DNA of 64,000 nt from Pseudomonas sp. Q1-7 (lineage in GTDB: Bacteria > Pseudomonadota > Gammaproteobacteria > Pseudomonadales > Pseudomonadaceae). A model generated the notes under the pieces. That model saw only the letters and a program-made list of their open reading frames with translations. It did not search any database and had not been told where the DNA came from. The DNA is taken from NCBI RefSeq assembly GCF_028010285.1, contig NZ_CP116304.1:2186501-2250500 (forward strand). Reading direction: 5' to 3'. A program made the translations under genes and the position numbers. Below, piece by piece: positions 60,522 to 64,000 of the stretch (the first letter of the stretch is position 1; the number at the start of each line of letters is the position of its first letter).

Positions 60522-60667
60522 CAGTCCCGAACCGCCGCGCGCAGCGGCTCGGGACTGGAATCGACCTTCCTGGTCGTTGGCGCCGTGTCACCGCGGACCA
60601 GGAGGGTCGAAAGGGGCCCCATTGAAGGGAGGAACGGGATGTTCCCGCTCACCCTTGCAGTGGGTGT
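60522..60667 (-). promoter_or_regulatory. Three stem-loops between glxR and ttuD
   Basis: CAGTCCCGAACCGC (60522-60535) pairs with GCGGCTCGGGACTG (60544-60557), 13 of 14. TCGACCTTCCTGGTC (60561-60575) pairs with GACCAGGAGGGTCGA (60596-60610), 14 of 15. CACCC/GGGTG lies at 60651-60667. None is followed by a T-run on the minus strand. They may set stability or partial termination within the operon. Confidence 0.55.
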
Positions 60668-60671
60668 TGGA

Positions 60672-61562
60672 TCACTCCTCGCGGATCGAGAAGTTGGCCA
60701 TGTGCTCCAGGCCCTTGATCAGGGCGGAGTGGTCCCAGTTGCTGCCGCCGATGGCTGCGCAGGTGCTGAACACTTGCTGGGCATTGGCGGTGTTCGGCAG
60801 GTTCAGGCCCAGTTCACGAGCGCCGGACAGTGCCAGGTTGAGGTCCTTCTGGTGCAGGCTGATGCGGAAGCCCGGATCGAAGGTGCCCTTGATCATGCGC
60901 TCGCCATGGACTTCCAGGATCTTCGAGCCGGCAAAGCCACCCATCAGGGCTTCGCGCACCTTGGCCGGGTCGGCGCCGTTCTTGGCGGCGAACAGCAGGG
61001 CTTCGGCAACAGCCTGGATGTTCAGGGCGACGATGATCTGGTTGGCGACCTTGGCGGTCTGGCCGTCACCGTTGGCACCCACGCGGGTGATGTTCTTGCC
61101 CATGGCCTGGAACAGCGGCAGGGCGCGCTCGAAGGCGTTCGGGCAACCACCGACCATGATGCTCAGGGTCGCAGCCTTGGCGCCTACTTCACCGCCGGAT
61201 ACCGGGGCGTCCAGGTAGGCGGCGCCGGTGGCCTTGACCTTCTCGGCGAAGGCTTTGGTGGCGGACGGGGAGATGGAGCTCATGTCGATCACCACCTTGC
61301 CGGCACCGACGCCTTCGGCCACGCCGTCCTTGCGGAACAGTACGTCGTCCACTTGGGGGGTGTCCGGCACCATGATGATGATGAACTCGGCTTCCTGGGC
61401 GACTTCTTTCGGGTTGGCCAGGGCGACGCCGTTGTCGCCCAGCAGGTCGGCCGGAGCCTTGTCGAAGTGCTCGGAGAAGAACAGGGTGTGGCCGGCTTTC
61501 TGCAGGTTCTGAGCCATGGGCTTGCCCATGATGCCGGTGCCGATGAATCCGATCTTGGCCAT
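60672..61562 (-). CDS. glxR: 2-hydroxy-3-oxopropionate (tartronate semialdehyde) reductase
   Basis: The product is 296 aa. The N-terminal NAD(P) fold is GFIGTGIMGKPMAQNL; the substrate motif DAPVSGGEVGA and the catalytic Lys in GDGQTAKVANQ mark the beta-hydroxyacid dehydrogenase family. It reduces tartronate semialdehyde made by Gcl to D-glycerate. It follows hyi by 17 bp. AAGAAAAG, a near-match to the Crc/Hfq motif, overlaps its RBS (61574-61581). Confidence 0.93.
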   Translation of the reverse strand: MAKIGFIGTGIMGKPMAQNLQKAGHTLFFSEHFDKAPADLLGDNGVALANPKEVAQEAEFIIIMVPDTPQVDDVLFRKDGVAEGVGAGKVVIDMSSISPSATKAFAEKVKATGAAYLDAPVSGGEVGAKAATLSIMVGGCPNAFERALPLFQAMGKNITRVGANGDGQTAKVANQIIVALNIQAVAEALLFAAKNGADPAKVREALMGGFAGSKILEVHGERMIKGTFDPGFRISLHQKDLNLALSGARELGLNLPNTANAQQVFSTCAAIGGSNWDHSALIKGLEHMANFSIREE

Positions 61563-61579
61563 GTGGTGTACCTCTTTTC

Positions 61580-62362
61580 TTAGATGGCGTTATGGGTTTT
61601 CAGCCAGCCCAGGCCGGCAACGGTGGTGGTGGCCGGCTTGTATTCACAGCCGATCCAGCCCTGGTAGCCGATGCGGTCCAGGTGCTGGAAGAGGAAGCGG
61701 TAGTTGATCTCGCCGGTGCCCGGCTCGTTGCGGCCCGGGTTGTCGGCGAGCTGCACATGGTTGATCGCGGCCAGGTTGGACTCGACGGTACGCGCCAGGT
61801 CACCTTCCATGATCTGCATGTGGTAGATGTCGTACTGCAGGAACAGGTTGGCGCTGCCCACTTTCTCGCGGATGGCCAGGGCCTGCTGGGTGTTGTTCAG
61901 GTAGAAGCCGGGGATGTCTCGGGTGTTGATGGCTTCGATCACCAGCCTGATGCCAGCGGACTGGAGCTTTTCGGCGGCGAACTTCAGGTTGTCCACGAAA
62001 GTCTGTTCGACGGTCGCGCAGTCGACGCCCTGCGGGCGGATGCCGGCCAGGCAGTTGATCTGGGTATTGCCCAGCACCTTGGCGTAGGCGATGGCTTTGT
62101 CCACGCCAGCGCGGAACTCTTCCACGCGGTCGGGATGGCAAGCGATGCCACGCTCGCCCTTGCCCCAGTCACCGGCCGGCAGGTTGAACAGCACCTGTTC
62201 CAGATTGTTGGCGTCCAGGCGGGCGCGGATTTCCTCTACCGGGAAGTCGTAGGGGAAGAGGTATTCGACACCGCTGAAGCCGGCTTCGGCGGCAGCGGCG
62301 AAACGGTCCAGGAAGTCCACTTCGGTGAACAGCATGGACAGGTTGGCGGCAAAACGGGGCAT
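61580..62362 (-). CDS. hyi: Hydroxypyruvate isomerase
   Basis: The product is 260 aa from ATG 62362 (MPRFAANLSMLFTEVDFLDR) with GAGGAG 7 nt upstream; the frame is open 28 codons further through a palindromic repeat. The AP-endonuclease-2-type TIM barrel is marked by VIEAINTRDIPGFYL, LQYDIYHMQ and GWIGCEYKP with metal-binding Glu, Asp and His. It interconverts hydroxypyruvate and tartronate semialdehyde. It sits between gcl and glxR as in other Pseudomonas and E. coli. Confidence 0.93.
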   Translation of the reverse strand: MPRFAANLSMLFTEVDFLDRFAAAAEAGFSGVEYLFPYDFPVEEIRARLDANNLEQVLFNLPAGDWGKGERGIACHPDRVEEFRAGVDKAIAYAKVLGNTQINCLAGIRPQGVDCATVEQTFVDNLKFAAEKLQSAGIRLVIEAINTRDIPGFYLNNTQQALAIREKVGSANLFLQYDIYHMQIMEGDLARTVESNLAAINHVQLADNPGRNEPGTGEINYRFLFQHLDRIGYQGWIGCEYKPATTTVAGLGWLKTHNAI

Positions 62363-62384
62363 GAATGTCTCCTCGAATCGAATT

Positions 62385-62482
62385 CCCTCACCCACCACGA
62401 ATAGGTGAGGGAGCAGGCTGGGGATGCGGCGAGTCGCCTCGGGCATCCCTCACCCCCGGCCCCTCTCCCGGAGGGAGAGGGG
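62385..62482. repeat. CCCTCACC / CCCCTCTCCC palindromes between gcl and hyi
   Basis: CCCTCACC (62385-62392) pairs with GGTGAGGG (62404-62411). CCCTCACCCCCGGCCCCTCT begins at 62447 and its CCCCTCTCCC pairs with GGGAGAGGGG ending at 62482. The second half is copy 3 of the repeat also found at 2259 and 22507. Confidence 0.7.
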
Positions 62483-62488
62483 AGTCGG

Positions 62489-64000
<1,512 letters not shown>

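Overview
The window is a chromosomal segment of a high-GC Pseudomonas. Several blocks match, from memory, the gene order of the P. aeruginosa chromosome: aceK; an acetylpolyamine amidohydrolase gene followed by a polyamine-binding protein; a LysR gene followed by a PA1414-type 45-residue ORF; an MBL protein; a sodium:solute symporter; gbuA-gbuR; lapD-lapG; and pykF-ttuD-glxR-hyi-gcl. I cannot fix the species from sequence alone. No tRNA, rRNA, CRISPR array or prophage was seen. The only complete mobile element is one IS4-family insertion sequence.

Layout. 0-9.1 kb: a truncated DMT transporter; a moxR/GFA/VWA cluster; cysK; a second DMT transporter; a TorF-like porin; an exported amidohydrolase with a divergent LysR gene. 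9.3-12.6 kb: aceK, an AraC regulator and a Bro-N gene with a strongly folded leader. 13-17.8 kb: the aphA-like deacetylase overlapping a periplasmic polyamine-binding protein, an MFS/LysR divergent pair, and an apparent Anr-controlled leader RNA ahead of a small ORF. 17.8-25.8 kb: a catabolic block with an MBL hydrolase, a sodium symporter, a polar amino-acid ABC transporter with an embedded class II aldolase, guanidinobutyrase GbuA and its regulator GbuR. 25.8-26.4 kb: a DTW-domain tRNA-modification enzyme.

26.5-45.2 kb is a complete c-di-GMP-controlled adhesin system: lapE-lapB-lapC (type I secretion, minus strand), a 3389-residue LapA-like adhesin on the plus strand with a retention module, a TAAG LapG site, near-identical large repeats, a von Willebrand A domain and an RTX C-terminus, then lapG-lapD (periplasmic protease and inside-out c-di-GMP receptor). 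A small conserved-type protein sits between lapA and lapD. When c-di-GMP is high, LapD should hold LapG and keep the adhesin on the surface; when it falls, LapG should cut the adhesin loose. An active-looking diguanylate cyclase lies 3 kb further on.

45.2-55.2 kb: ybaN, a YecA-family gene, recQ, the diguanylate cyclase, a DUF2804 protein, a marR-MFS pair and fimV. The IS4 element lies inside the fimV terminator hairpin, with a 13-bp target duplication. 56.7-64 kb: a urea transporter and the glyoxylate/glycerate operon gcl-hyi-glxR-ttuD-pykF on the minus strand; gcl runs off the right edge.

Intergenic space is rich in repeated palindromes: six REP-like elements with a GCGAATTCATTCGC core, and other families. 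Several catabolic genes carry A-rich AAnAAnAA (Crc/Hfq-type) motifs beside their start codons. The least explained signals are the alternative-pairing leader of the Bro-N gene, the Anr/leader-RNA locus and the alternating repeats of the adhesin gene.
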